Assembly: GCA_020072565.1 (NCBI GenBank)
Contig: JAIQGI010000012.1
Span: 1 to 64,000, forward strand
Direction: 5' to 3'
Length of the DNA: 64,000 nt
Source of the DNA: Terriglobia bacterium
Lineage (GTDB): Bacteria; Acidobacteriota; UBA6911
The position numbers and the translations under genes are program-made. This document shows, piece after piece, positions 17,002 through 24,551 of this stretch. A model generated the notes under the pieces. The model had not been told where the DNA came from. It saw only the letters and a list, made by a program, of their open reading frames with translations, and searched no databases. Positions within the stretch are counted from its first letter, which is position 1; every line of letters begins with the position of its first letter.

Positions 17002-17301
17002 CTATGGGAGCTTGGCGGCGAGCACGTCGACTTTCTCGATGACGGGTGGCCTGGCAAACAGATCGGCAGCCTTTTCCTTCAATGCCGCGGCAACTCGGCC
17101 CGCAAGGTGTGCCTGCCGGCCCGCCTCGTCCGGAAAGGCATCGAAAATTCCGTATGTCGACGATCCCAGGCGGATCGCGAACCACGCCGTTGTGGCCGGT
17201 TCCTCCTGGACCACCGGAAGGCCTCCGCGGAGAAAACTCTCGACGGCTGCCTCTTTACCTGGTTTTGCCTCCAATTTTACGAAGAGCGCTACCTTTACCA
17301 T
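17002..17301 (-). CDS. ABM-domain putative quinol monooxygenase
   Basis: This 99-residue protein has the ABM (antibiotic biosynthesis monooxygenase) ferredoxin-like fold: KVALFVKLEAKPGKEAAVES, the conserved middle AWFAIRLGSSTYGIFDAFPD and the C-terminal helix HLAGRVAAALKEKAADLF ending PPVIEKVDVL. Related YgiN proteins act as cofactor-free quinol monooxygenases, or as small dimeric regulators of quinone redox state. The start at 17301 follows GGAG seven bases upstream; a longer frame reaching 17745 is not protein-like before this point. Confidence 0.88.
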   Translation of the reverse strand: MVKVALFVKLEAKPGKEAAVESFLRGGLPVVQEEPATTAWFAIRLGSSTYGIFDAFPDEAGRQAHLAGRVAAALKEKAADLFARPPVIEKVDVLAAKLP

Positions 17302-17732
17302 TTGCAATCTCCTATCCACGAGATTCTCACTCCTTGTTCCTCCCCCGGCTCCGTGTTCCGCGGTCCTCGATAGCGCTCCCGGTAATGGCCCTGACACTCT
17401 CTCAAAGTATTTCGGGAGGACGCGATCTGGATCCTGTGCAGGCTGGAGATCGGTTCCGTTTGAGGAATTGCGGCCATCGGGCCTCGAAGCCAAACTACTA
17501 CGGGCATGTTGGCAGCAGTGCGGGCTCATGTCAACCTGGTGATTTCCTTTGCCGGTCCCAGGGTTCTCAGCATGTCCTGCTGAAGTGTTACACTTACTTT
17601 GGAAATGATGTGACGATCCGAATGTCCCACGGGCTCCGGGCGGCAAGCGAACCTGCACTCGTTGGTGCCGACACGGTGAATCAGGCAATGAGTGCCGAAC
17701 CAGTGGCGCGGCGCGCCGAGGGGGGCGCTTAC
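17302..17732. other. Divergent intergenic region, 431 bp
   Basis: It lies between the starts of the monooxygenase gene (minus) and the GH13 gene (plus), so it should carry both promoters. No repeat, RNA gene or extra coding frame was recognised. Confidence 0.5.
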
Positions 17733-19214
17733 ATGGGCAAACCACATTTCCCTTCGCTCTACCAGATCAACACTCGCGTCTGGCTGACCGACTTGTCCCG
17801 CGGCCTGGGCCGGCCGGCCACGCTGGACGATATTCCGGACGTCGAGCTGGACCGCCTGGCCCAGGCGGGCTTTGACTGGATCTGGTTCCTGAGCGTTTGG
17901 CTGACGGGCCCGGCAGCGCGACAGGTTTCACGCAGCAACCACGAATTGCGAAAGGAACTCGAGGAGACTCTGCCAGACCTGCGAGAAGAGGACATCGCCG
18001 GTTCCGGGTTTGCGGTCGCCGGCTACATCGTGCATCCTGATCTGGGAGGAGATGCTGCTCTGGCACGGCTCCGCGAGCGCCTCCGGCGCCGTGGGTTGCG
18101 GCTGATGCTCGACTTCGTCCCCAACCACACCGGCCTGGATCATCCCTGGGTGGAGGATCACCCCGACTATTACGTTGCCGGGACGGTAGATGAGCTGGCG
18201 CAGGCGCCGCAAAATTACACCTGGATCAAACGGACGCAGGGCGGCCGCATCATGGCTTATGGGAGGGATCCGCATTTCCCCGGCTGGCCGGACACGCTGC
18301 AGCTCGACTACAGCAACCCGGCCACGCAGGCAGCGATGATTAGGGAACTGCTGAAGATCGCCGGGCAATGTGACGGGCTGCGCTGTGACATGGCCATGCT
18401 CATCCTGCCGGACACGTTCGAGAGGACCTGGGACCGCAGGGCGCAACCTTTCTGGCCCGCGGCGATCGTGCGAACTCGGGAGCAATTCCCGGACTTCTGC
18501 TTTATGGCCGAAGCCTACTGGGACCTCGAGTATACGATGCAGCAACAGGGATTCGATTACGCCTACGACAAGCGGCTCTATGACCGCTTGCGCGATGGAT
18601 ATGCCCGGCCGGTACGCGAGCATTTTCACGCGGGGCTCGATTACCAGAGCAAGCTGGCCCGCTTTCTCGAAAACCACGACGAACCGCGGGCGGCTGCCAC
18701 TTTCCCTCCGGAGACCCACCAGGCTGCCGCCGTCATTACTTTTCTTTCTCCAGGACTGCGATTTTTTCACCAGGGACAACTCCATGGGCGAAAGGCACGG
18801 ATCTCCCCCCATCTGGTCCGCGGGCCCGATGAATCCATCGACCGGAAGCTGGAACCGTTCTACGACCGGTTGCTCGCCGTGCTGCGCCGTTCCGCGGTTC
18901 GCAATGGCCAGTGGCAGTTGCTCGAATGCACCTCTGCCTGGGAGGGCAATTGGACCTGGGACTGCTTCCTGGCCTTTGCCTGGCAAGATTCTGGGGGAGA
19001 ACGGTTGCTCGTGACTGTGAACTATGCTCCCAACCAGAGCCAGTGTTATCTCCGGCTGCCTTTCACAGATCTCGGCAACAGCTGGTGGCGACTCGAGGAT
19101 TTGATCGATAATGCCATCTACGATCGGGAGGGGAACGACCTGCAAGCTCGGGGACTTTACCTGGATGTGCCTCCCTGGCAGGCCTGTGTCTTCTCCATGA
19201 GGAAGGAATCCTGA
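17733..19214 (+). CDS. GH13 (alpha-amylase family) glycoside hydrolase
   Basis: This 493-residue enzyme carries the four GH13 signature regions: DFVPNHTG (region I), GLRCDMAML (region II, Arg217 and nucleophile Asp219), EAYWD (region III, acid/base Glu260) and LENHDEPR (region IV, Asp316). There is no signal peptide, so it should act in the cytoplasm on alpha-glucans or oligosaccharides, or possibly as a trehalose- or glucosyl-transfer enzyme. ATG 17733 follows a G-rich ribosome-binding site; a much longer upstream frame is not protein-like. The C-terminal beta domain (about 395-493) is present. No maltose transport or glycogen gene sits nearby. Confidence 0.92.
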   Translation: MGKPHFPSLYQINTRVWLTDLSRGLGRPATLDDIPDVELDRLAQAGFDWIWFLSVWLTGPAARQVSRSNHELRKELEETLPDLREEDIAGSGFAVAGYIVHPDLGGDAALARLRERLRRRGLRLMLDFVPNHTGLDHPWVEDHPDYYVAGTVDELAQAPQNYTWIKRTQGGRIMAYGRDPHFPGWPDTLQLDYSNPATQAAMIRELLKIAGQCDGLRCDMAMLILPDTFERTWDRRAQPFWPAAIVRTREQFPDFCFMAEAYWDLEYTMQQQGFDYAYDKRLYDRLRDGYARPVREHFHAGLDYQSKLARFLENHDEPRAAATFPPETHQAAAVITFLSPGLRFFHQGQLHGRKARISPHLVRGPDESIDRKLEPFYDRLLAVLRRSAVRNGQWQLLECTSAWEGNWTWDCFLAFAWQDSGGERLLVTVNYAPNQSQCYLRLPFTDLGNSWWRLEDLIDNAIYDREGNDLQARGLYLDVPPWQACVFSMRKES

Positions 19215-19645
19215 AGGCCCGTGATCTATTTGTGCAGTGGCATGCCAAATGCACATTCGAAAGGATGCACATTACCGGGATGAACTGGTATCGAAGAACA
19301 TTGTTCCCAAGGCGACTTACGAAAAGATCAAGGACCTGATCATCGCAAAACAGAAATAAGCTGAAATGCTGGAGCGATGCCGCGATTCGAATGCACGAGT
19401 TCATTTGCAGCTGCTCTTAAGGAACTAGGAGATACCAGAGAGTTTTCACTTGCGGCAGAAGCCGATTGGAACTTTCTTTCGGAGGTCAGAGGCGGAAGCT
19501 GCTCAGGGATAACAGCACGTCAGGCGGTCCCGGGAGGATGGATTGTAGGCCGGCAGTCGCTGCGCGTACGCTTGCCGCCGGCCCTGGATCCAGCTCCCGG
19601 GCGTGAAGGTTGTGTGCGGTGGGACTGCGGTAAAGCATCCCATTC
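19215..19645. other. Gap between convergent genes
   Basis: The 431 bp hold a 38-codon frame (19243-19359), listed separately, and otherwise nothing recognised. Confidence 0.4.
19243..19359 (+). CDS. Possible short ORF or 3' gene remnant
   Basis: ATG 19243 opens 38 codons reading MPNAHSKDAHYRDELVSKN and then IVPKATYEKIKDLIIAKQK before TAA. It is charged, helical and protein-like, but has no ribosome-binding site. It could be the surviving tail of a larger gene. Family not recognised. Confidence 0.25.
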   Translation, partial: CQMHIRKDAHYRDELVSKNIVPKATYEKIKDLIIAKQK

Positions 19646-19897
19646 TCAAAACAACCGCTGATAGAGAAAAAGCACCAAAATCGCACCAAGAATTGACAAG
19701 AGGAGCCCGCCGGGATGAAATTTCGCCCCCGCCTTGGGTTTCCAAATGAACATGGCGACAAGGCCTCCTACGACCGACCCGACAATGCCTAACAGCGTTG
19801 TTGCTACAAAACCCATCGGATTCGCGCCTGGATAGACAGCTCGTGCAATGAGCCCTGCAAGGAATCCCAACAGGATGGACCACAAAATGTGCAACAT
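19646..19897 (-). CDS. GlsB/YeaQ/YmgE-family stress-response membrane protein
   Basis: This 83-residue protein has three hydrophobic segments and the family pattern ILWSILLGFLAGLIARAVYPG followed by GFVATTLLGIVGSVVGGL. GlsB/YeaQ/YmgE (transglycosylase-associated) proteins are small inner-membrane proteins linked to general or acid stress; their exact role is unclear. A strong ribosome-binding site (AAAGGAGG) precedes ATG 19897. It is a single-gene unit as far as can be seen. Confidence 0.92.
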   Translation of the reverse strand: MLHILWSILLGFLAGLIARAVYPGANPMGFVATTLLGIVGSVVGGLVAMFIWKPKAGAKFHPGGLLLSILGAILVLFLYQRLF

Positions 19898-20114
19898 GCG
19901 TATCCTCCTTTGTTGATTTTTTCTTACCGGGTCTTAACCGGAACGCTGGTGATGCGAGAAAAGCCTGGCAGTCTGAAAACTCAGAGCTGAGATGCTGCCC
20001 ATTTCGTCAAAGGCATGGACGAACAAACCGACTGAGATGACTAAACAACAAGCCGATGAAAAAGTCACTAAAATTTTCGCATGGGGAATAGGACGCGCCC
20101 TGCTTGCTTCATGC

Positions 20115-20451
20115 CTCTCGCATTCATCGAGTCCCCATGAATCGTCGAGCCTCACCGGCAAGGGCGCAGCAGCTCCTGGATTCGACGGGCCAGTGCCGGA
20201 TCGCCCGGAGCAGGGTACTGCACCTGGTAGAGTTCTCGAGGGAATCCGCCGAAATCGTGGATCGTCTCGGGCGTCGTGGTGATCGTGACCCCGGTTCCTG
20301 GGGCAAACCAGTGAGCCGAGATCGACAGGACAGCCTTCGGCTTTGGCACTTCTTGCCCTATACGCCGCCATCCTTCTGTGTTGTTGTTTTGCAGCACGGC
20401 ATTCATGGGATTGCCGTGGCCGAAAAAGATCGCAGGAAGCATTTGAGCCAT
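20115..20451 (-). pseudogene. Broken ygiD (extradiol aromatic-ring dioxygenase, LigB type)
   Basis: The first 99 codons from 20451 match the N-terminus of YgiD/4,5-DOPA extradiol dioxygenase: FFGHGNPMNAV, the ISAHWFAPGT motif and IHDFGGFPRELYQVQYPAPG. The frame stops after LLRPCR. In another frame the next family segment, VRLDDSWGLDE (usually RLD-x-WGLDHG), follows at once and then the similarity ends. Intact proteins have about 260 residues, so the gene is frameshifted and has lost roughly the last half, including the remaining iron ligands. Confidence 0.75.
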
Positions 20452-20493
20452 CCGGGAACGCTTCTCCTTTAGTCTGCCGTGCTCACAGGATGC

Positions 20494-20688
20494 CTATTTA
20501 GATTGGCGGTCCGGCTTTATCGATACGCCCTGGCCGACAGGCGGGGGAGTCGCCGGCCGGGCGGCCGCTGCCAGGGCTTGGCTTTCAAATGCGGCTACCT
20601 GCCCCTGCGTTTGCGGTGACAGGCTGGTGGCGGCCAGGACGACCGCGAGGAAGAAAGACCGAATGATAGCAGCTGCTTTGCAGACCAC
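20494..20688 (-). CDS. Possible small secreted protein
   Basis: A 64-codon frame from GTG 20688 begins with a signal-peptide-like segment (IIRSFFLAVVLAATSLSPQ) followed by a Gln/Ala/Pro-rich tail of about 35 residues. The ribosome-binding site is poor and no family was recognised. It lies between the ygiD relic and the M20 peptidase gene, all on the minus strand. It may be a fragment. Confidence 0.35.
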   Translation of the reverse strand: MVCKAAAIIRSFFLAVVLAATSLSPQTQGQVAAFESQALAAAARPATPPPVGQGVSIKPDRQSK

Positions 20689-20796
20689 ATCCTAACACCC
20701 ACACATAGTCTGCGGGAGCTTCTATAGTCAGTCAATCCGTCGCCGGGCTTCCAGGAGCTCACTGCTGTCTTCCGGATGCGTCCAGTGAACCCCTCC

Positions 20797-22182
20797 TTAT
20801 GCACACGGGCGGTTCCAGAAGGCCGGCAGCTCATTGTAGAAGTGCGCCACCGTTTTGATGCCGCCGAAGAAGTTGTCGAGATTGATGAACTCGTTCGGAG
20901 CGTGAGCGTTCTCGTCCGGCAAACCGAATCCAAGCAGCACGGAATCAATGCCGAGCAGCCTCTTGAAATCCACCACAATGGGGATGGAGCCTCCTTCCCG
21001 CTGATAGAGCGGCTTTTTGCCGAATCCTTTTTCCAGGGCCGCAACCGCCGCGCGCACGCCCGGGCTGTCCACCGGCGTAATCGCCGGCTCCCCGCCGTGA
21101 AGATTGCGCACTTTCACAGTGACGGTCTTAGGTGCGATGGACTTAAGATGTTTTTCGAACAGCTTCGCAATCTTCGCCGCCGACTGATCCGGCACAAGCC
21201 TCATGGAGATCTTCGCCAAGGCTTTCGATGGCAGTACGGTCTTTGCCCCTTCGCCCGTGTAACCGCCCCAGATGCCGTTGCATTCGAGAGTCGGCCGGGC
21301 CCAGAGCCGTTCGAGAGTGGTAAACCCTTTCTCACCGTAAAGCTCCTTCAATCCGAGCGATTTCGCATACTTCCTGTCACTCCAGGGAAGCTTCTTGAAG
21401 GCTGAGCGCTCCTCTTTCGTCAGCGGACGAACGTCGTCATACATTCCTTTGATCGTGATACGCCCATTTTTGTTGTGCAACGATGCGATCATCTCGGCCA
21501 GCGCCTGGATTGGATTATGAACGGAGCCGCCGAACGAACCGGAGTGCAGATCGCCGTTGGGTCCGGTCACTTCCACTTCCATATACGCCAAACCGCGCAG
21601 GGCATATGTGACCGATGGGACGCCCTTCGCAAACATTCCCGAGTCGGAGATGAGAATGACATCCGCCGTGAGCATCTCCTTCTGCTGCGAAACGAACGCG
21701 CCCAGGTGCTCGCTGCCGATTTCCTCTTCGCCTTCAAAAATGATCTTGATATTCACGGGCAGCGCGCCGCCGTCTTTCAGGAAGGCTTCGATTGCCTTGA
21801 GGTGGATGAAGATTTGCCCTTTATCGTCAGCCGCACCGCGCGCGTAAAGATTTTCCCCACGCACCGTCGCTTCGAATGGGGGCGATTCCCATTTGTCCAC
21901 CGGATCTTCCGGTTGCACGTCGTAGTGCCCGTAAAGAAGAATGGTCGGCTTGCCGGGCGCGCCCAGCCAGTCCGCATACACAACCGGATGTCCTTCGGTC
22001 TCCAGAATCTTTGCGTTGTGCAATCCTATGCGTGTCATGTGGTTCTCGAGCCACTGCGCGGCGCGAATCATTTCCGGTTTGCGGTCGCTCTGCGAACTCA
22101 CACTGGGAATGGCGAGCAGTTCTTTTAACTCACTGAGATACCGTTCGCGATTGGATTCAATAATCGAGAGGATGGTTTCCAT
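20797..22182 (-). CDS. M20-family metallopeptidase (dipeptidase type)
   Basis: This 461-residue zinc peptidase has the M20 metal-binding motifs LLYGHYDVQP (His86, Asp88), YARGAADDKGQ (Asp119 or 120) and FEGEEEIGS (Glu150-154), with the dimerisation lid domain in between and the late VDFKRLLG and FGLPDENAHAPNE segments carrying the last His ligand. It hydrolyses dipeptides or N-acyl amino acids in the cytoplasm; there is no signal peptide. The arrangement fits the carnosinase/CNDP-like group (M20F), whose usual length is about 460. It is transcribed alone, divergent from the TlpA fusion gene. Confidence 0.92.
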   Translation of the reverse strand: METILSIIESNRERYLSELKELLAIPSVSSQSDRKPEMIRAAQWLENHMTRIGLHNAKILETEGHPVVYADWLGAPGKPTILLYGHYDVQPEDPVDKWESPPFEATVRGENLYARGAADDKGQIFIHLKAIEAFLKDGGALPVNIKIIFEGEEEIGSEHLGAFVSQQKEMLTADVILISDSGMFAKGVPSVTYALRGLAYMEVEVTGPNGDLHSGSFGGSVHNPIQALAEMIASLHNKNGRITIKGMYDDVRPLTKEERSAFKKLPWSDRKYAKSLGLKELYGEKGFTTLERLWARPTLECNGIWGGYTGEGAKTVLPSKALAKISMRLVPDQSAAKIAKLFEKHLKSIAPKTVTVKVRNLHGGEPAITPVDSPGVRAAVAALEKGFGKKPLYQREGGSIPIVVDFKRLLGIDSVLLGFGLPDENAHAPNEFINLDNFFGGIKTVAHFYNELPAFWNRPCA

Positions 22183-22529
22183 GGGTCTGTCCTTTCCGAT
22201 TGAGTACTGGCAAGACTTCTGAAAGGAATATAGTCAGGGGGTAGTGGAAATGCAAGGAGGGAGCGCCGCAACCTGCGCCCATCGAGGTTCTGCCTCCTCC
22301 TTGAGGCGGACACCCCTGAACGGGACGCTCGCGAATCTTCCCCTGCTTTCTGCTTGAAACGGTCCCGTCTTGGGCTGATCATTTGCCGATCGGCGTCTTT
22401 TTGATTACCGTCGCCTGGTATGCAGCACGGTTTCTTAAATTGTCCCTGTATCCATGCAGCGTTCCAACGCGCTCCGGGGGAAATGGCACGGGTGGGGGAT
22501 CGGTCTTCGATTGAAGAAGGAGCACGCCT
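22183..22529. other. Divergent intergenic region, 347 bp
   Basis: It holds the upstream regions of the M20 peptidase gene (minus) and the TlpA fusion gene (plus). No clear promoter pair, repeat or extra gene was recognised. Confidence 0.45.
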
Positions 22530-23387
22530 ATGAATTCAACTCCTGAACCTGCAGACGCCACGCCGCCCGCCTCCTCGTCCAAGGGTCTGGCCGTTGGCAG
22601 TCTGATACTAGGCATTTTCGCTTGCGTGCTGAGTTTGGTGGTCATAGGTGCGTTATTTGGGTTGGCCGGCTTAATTCTGGGCTTCTCTCATGTCCGGCTA
22701 AAGCGCGGGGCGAACAGGATGGCGTGGGCAGGAATCAGCCTTTCCATCGTGAGCATTGTGGCCAGTGCCGCCATGGGGGCTGTCTTCTTCAACCTGATCC
22801 GGCAACTGCCGCTCAACGGTTCGTTGAGCGGCAGTTCATTTTCAGAATGGCAGGGGGTCTCAGCGCCGGACATCTCCGTCGCCACACTCGACGGCAAGGT
22901 GATCAGGCTGAGCCAATTCCAGGGGAAAAGGGTCGTGCTCGATTTCTGGGCGACCTGGTGCGGGCCGTGCGTAGGAGAGATCCCAGATTTCATCAAGCTT
23001 TACAATGAGACCCCTCGTGACGAGCTGGAAATCATCGGCATCAGCCGCGAGGATGAGGCGACGCTACAATCGTTTGTCAAAGACAAGGGTGTAAATTACT
23101 CCATCGGCACTGCCAGGGATTTGCCTTCGCCATACAAAGACGTGCTCTTCATCCCGACCACGTTTTTTATTGACCGGAAAGGCGTGATTCAGTCGGTCTT
23201 CGTCGGCTCACATGGTTTCAATCAATTGAAGGGAAATGCGCTGGGCAAAGATTTTGAAGGTGAACCGAAACCGGCGCCGTCCAGGCTATTGTCATTCGTG
23301 AAACCGGCGGCACTGTGTTCGATGCCGACGGTGGCCTGCTTGACCGGCGCGGTCCGCATGGTTCTGCGGCAGAATCCAGTCAGATGA
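22530..23387 (+). CDS. DUF4190 membrane domain fused to a TlpA-type thioredoxin
   Basis: This 285-residue protein has a membrane part with two helices (about residues 18-95, GSLILGIFACVLSLVVIGALFG-type, a DUF4190 pattern) joined to a TlpA/redoxin domain: APDISVATLDGKVIRLSQF, FWATWCGPCVGEIP (Cys144, Cys147) and the cis-Pro segment LFIPTTFFIDRKGVI. The thioredoxin domain would face the periplasm and reduce disulphides, as TlpA/ResA proteins do during cytochrome or metalloenzyme assembly. The start at 22530 follows AAGGAG. A perfect 15-bp inverted repeat lies in the coding sequence exactly at the junction of the two domains. Confidence 0.88.
   Translation: MNSTPEPADATPPASSSKGLAVGSLILGIFACVLSLVVIGALFGLAGLILGFSHVRLKRGANRMAWAGISLSIVSIVASAAMGAVFFNLIRQLPLNGSLSGSSFSEWQGVSAPDISVATLDGKVIRLSQFQGKRVVLDFWATWCGPCVGEIPDFIKLYNETPRDELEIIGISREDEATLQSFVKDKGVNYSIGTARDLPSPYKDVLFIPTTFFIDRKGVIQSVFVGSHGFNQLKGNALGKDFEGEPKPAPSRLLSFVKPAALCSMPTVACLTGAVRMVLRQNPVR
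22804..22836. repeat. Perfect 15-bp inverted repeat inside the TlpA fusion gene
   Basis: AACTGCCGCTCAACG (22804-22818) pairs exactly with CGTTGAGCGGCAGTT (22822-22836) around GTT. It encodes the linker QLPLNGSLSG between the membrane part and the thioredoxin domain. Confidence 0.85.
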
Positions 23388-23403
23388 AATCAGGGAGACC
23401 ATA

Positions 23404-24363
23404 ATGAGCGGATCACCCACCCTTCCCCCATCGGTTGAGTTCAAAGACCGGCGCACCGGACTCATTGCGTATGGCTGGCTGGAGATTGTGCTCGGAGGCC
23501 TGTGCGCATTGATGGTGCCTCTGCTGTTTTTCGCACTCACCCTGGTCCCGCCAACGTCCGGAGGCCCGGACTCGCGAGTGACGGGTGTTGCGGCGATGGC
23601 CTACGGTGTTCTAGCCGCGGCTCTGGTGTGGCTAGGCATTGGCTCCATTCTCTGCCGCCGTTGGGCGCGAGCGCTGTTGCTGATCCTGTCATGGGGTTGG
23701 TTCCTGGCGGGCATTCTGGCTTTGGGATTCTACGCCGTGTTCGCAGGCGCACTCTTCAGCAGGGATGCGGGCAATCCGCTGGGGCTGCTCGCTTTGACCA
23801 TAGGCATAATCTTCATAGCGATCTTCTTTGTCGCCCTGCCTGGAGCCATGGTGCTCTTTTATCAGAGTCACAATGTGAAGGCAACGTGCGAGGCGCGCGA
23901 CCCCGTGGTGCGCTGGACCGATACCTGCCCGCTGCCGGTCCTTGCCAGCTCGCTGTGGCTTGGCCTTGGCTCCCTCTGCCTGATGGTCATGCCTTTGCTC
24001 TACCGCAGTGTCGTGCCCTGGTTCGGCTCCCTGCTTTCCGGCGCCCCGGCCACCCTGATTCTCCTGGTCTGTGCGGTGTTTGGGCTGTACCTGGCATGGG
24101 CGACTTACCGGCGACAACTTGCCGCCTGGTGGGCTGCACTCGTCGCATTTGCGCTGCTGACCGCGTCTGCCGTAATCACCTTCATGAGGGTCGATCTGAT
24201 GGAGGTCTATCGACAACTGGGCTATCCGGAGGATCAAATCGAGCAGATCCGCAATTTCGGCCTTTTCACCGGCAAGGCAATGGCGTGGTGGACGGGACTT
24301 TTTTTCGTCATGTTCCTTATCTACCTGCTATGGATCAAAAAGTATTTTGACCGCCGCGTCTGA
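23404..24363 (+). CDS. Uncharacterised multi-pass membrane protein
   Basis: This 319-residue protein has about seven to eight hydrophobic segments in two halves, separated by a loop (QSHNVKATCEARDPVVRWTD) that recurs in acidobacterial membrane proteins of unknown function. It ends with a basic tail IKKYFDRRV. It starts 16 bp after the TlpA fusion gene and is probably co-transcribed with it. An intrinsic terminator at 24422 closes the unit. No catalytic or transport motif was recognised. Confidence 0.75.
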   Translation: MSGSPTLPPSVEFKDRRTGLIAYGWLEIVLGGLCALMVPLLFFALTLVPPTSGGPDSRVTGVAAMAYGVLAAALVWLGIGSILCRRWARALLLILSWGWFLAGILALGFYAVFAGALFSRDAGNPLGLLALTIGIIFIAIFFVALPGAMVLFYQSHNVKATCEARDPVVRWTDTCPLPVLASSLWLGLGSLCLMVMPLLYRSVVPWFGSLLSGAPATLILLVCAVFGLYLAWATYRRQLAAWWAALVAFALLTASAVITFMRVDLMEVYRQLGYPEDQIEQIRNFGLFTGKAMAWWTGLFFVMFLIYLLWIKKYFDRRV

Positions 24364-24421
24364 CGTCCCGTCCGCACCGGCGCGCGCCTCCGCGTCCGGA
24401 TCCAAGCAGGAGAGTCTCGTC

Positions 24422-24442
24422 AGGCATCTGCGATGCCTTTTT
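24422..24442 (+). terminator. Intrinsic terminator
   Basis: AGGCATC (24422-24428) pairs with GATGCCT (24432-24438) around TGC and is followed directly by a run of five T (24438-24442). It lies 59 bp after the membrane-protein gene and before the molybdopterin oxidoreductase gene. Confidence 0.8.
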
Positions 24443-24551
24443 GCCGGTTTCATGATAGGATCGGGCGTCCTGAGCGTGGGCGCCCTGGACCTCGCAAACT
24501 ATCGACTGGTAGGTCCCGGATTCGACTCCCGGGCTCATCAGACACTGCAAA

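Noticed and set aside
17046-17732. Upstream 229-codon extension of the GH13 enzyme
   Set aside because: It is Arg/Pro/Ser-rich, overlaps the monooxygenase gene on the other strand and lacks family similarity; ATG 17733 has a good ribosome-binding site.
20343-20358. Sigma-54-like TGGCAC...TTGC
   Set aside because: The spacing between the two elements is too short (3 bp instead of 5), and it lies inside the ygiD relic.
24503-24540. tRNA T-arm-like sequence (CCGGATTCGACTCCCGG) before the molybdopterin oxidoreductase gene
   Set aside because: The closing pair is mismatched, no D-arm or anticodon arm can be drawn upstream and no acceptor strand matches; neither a complete tRNA nor tRNA-Sec fits.
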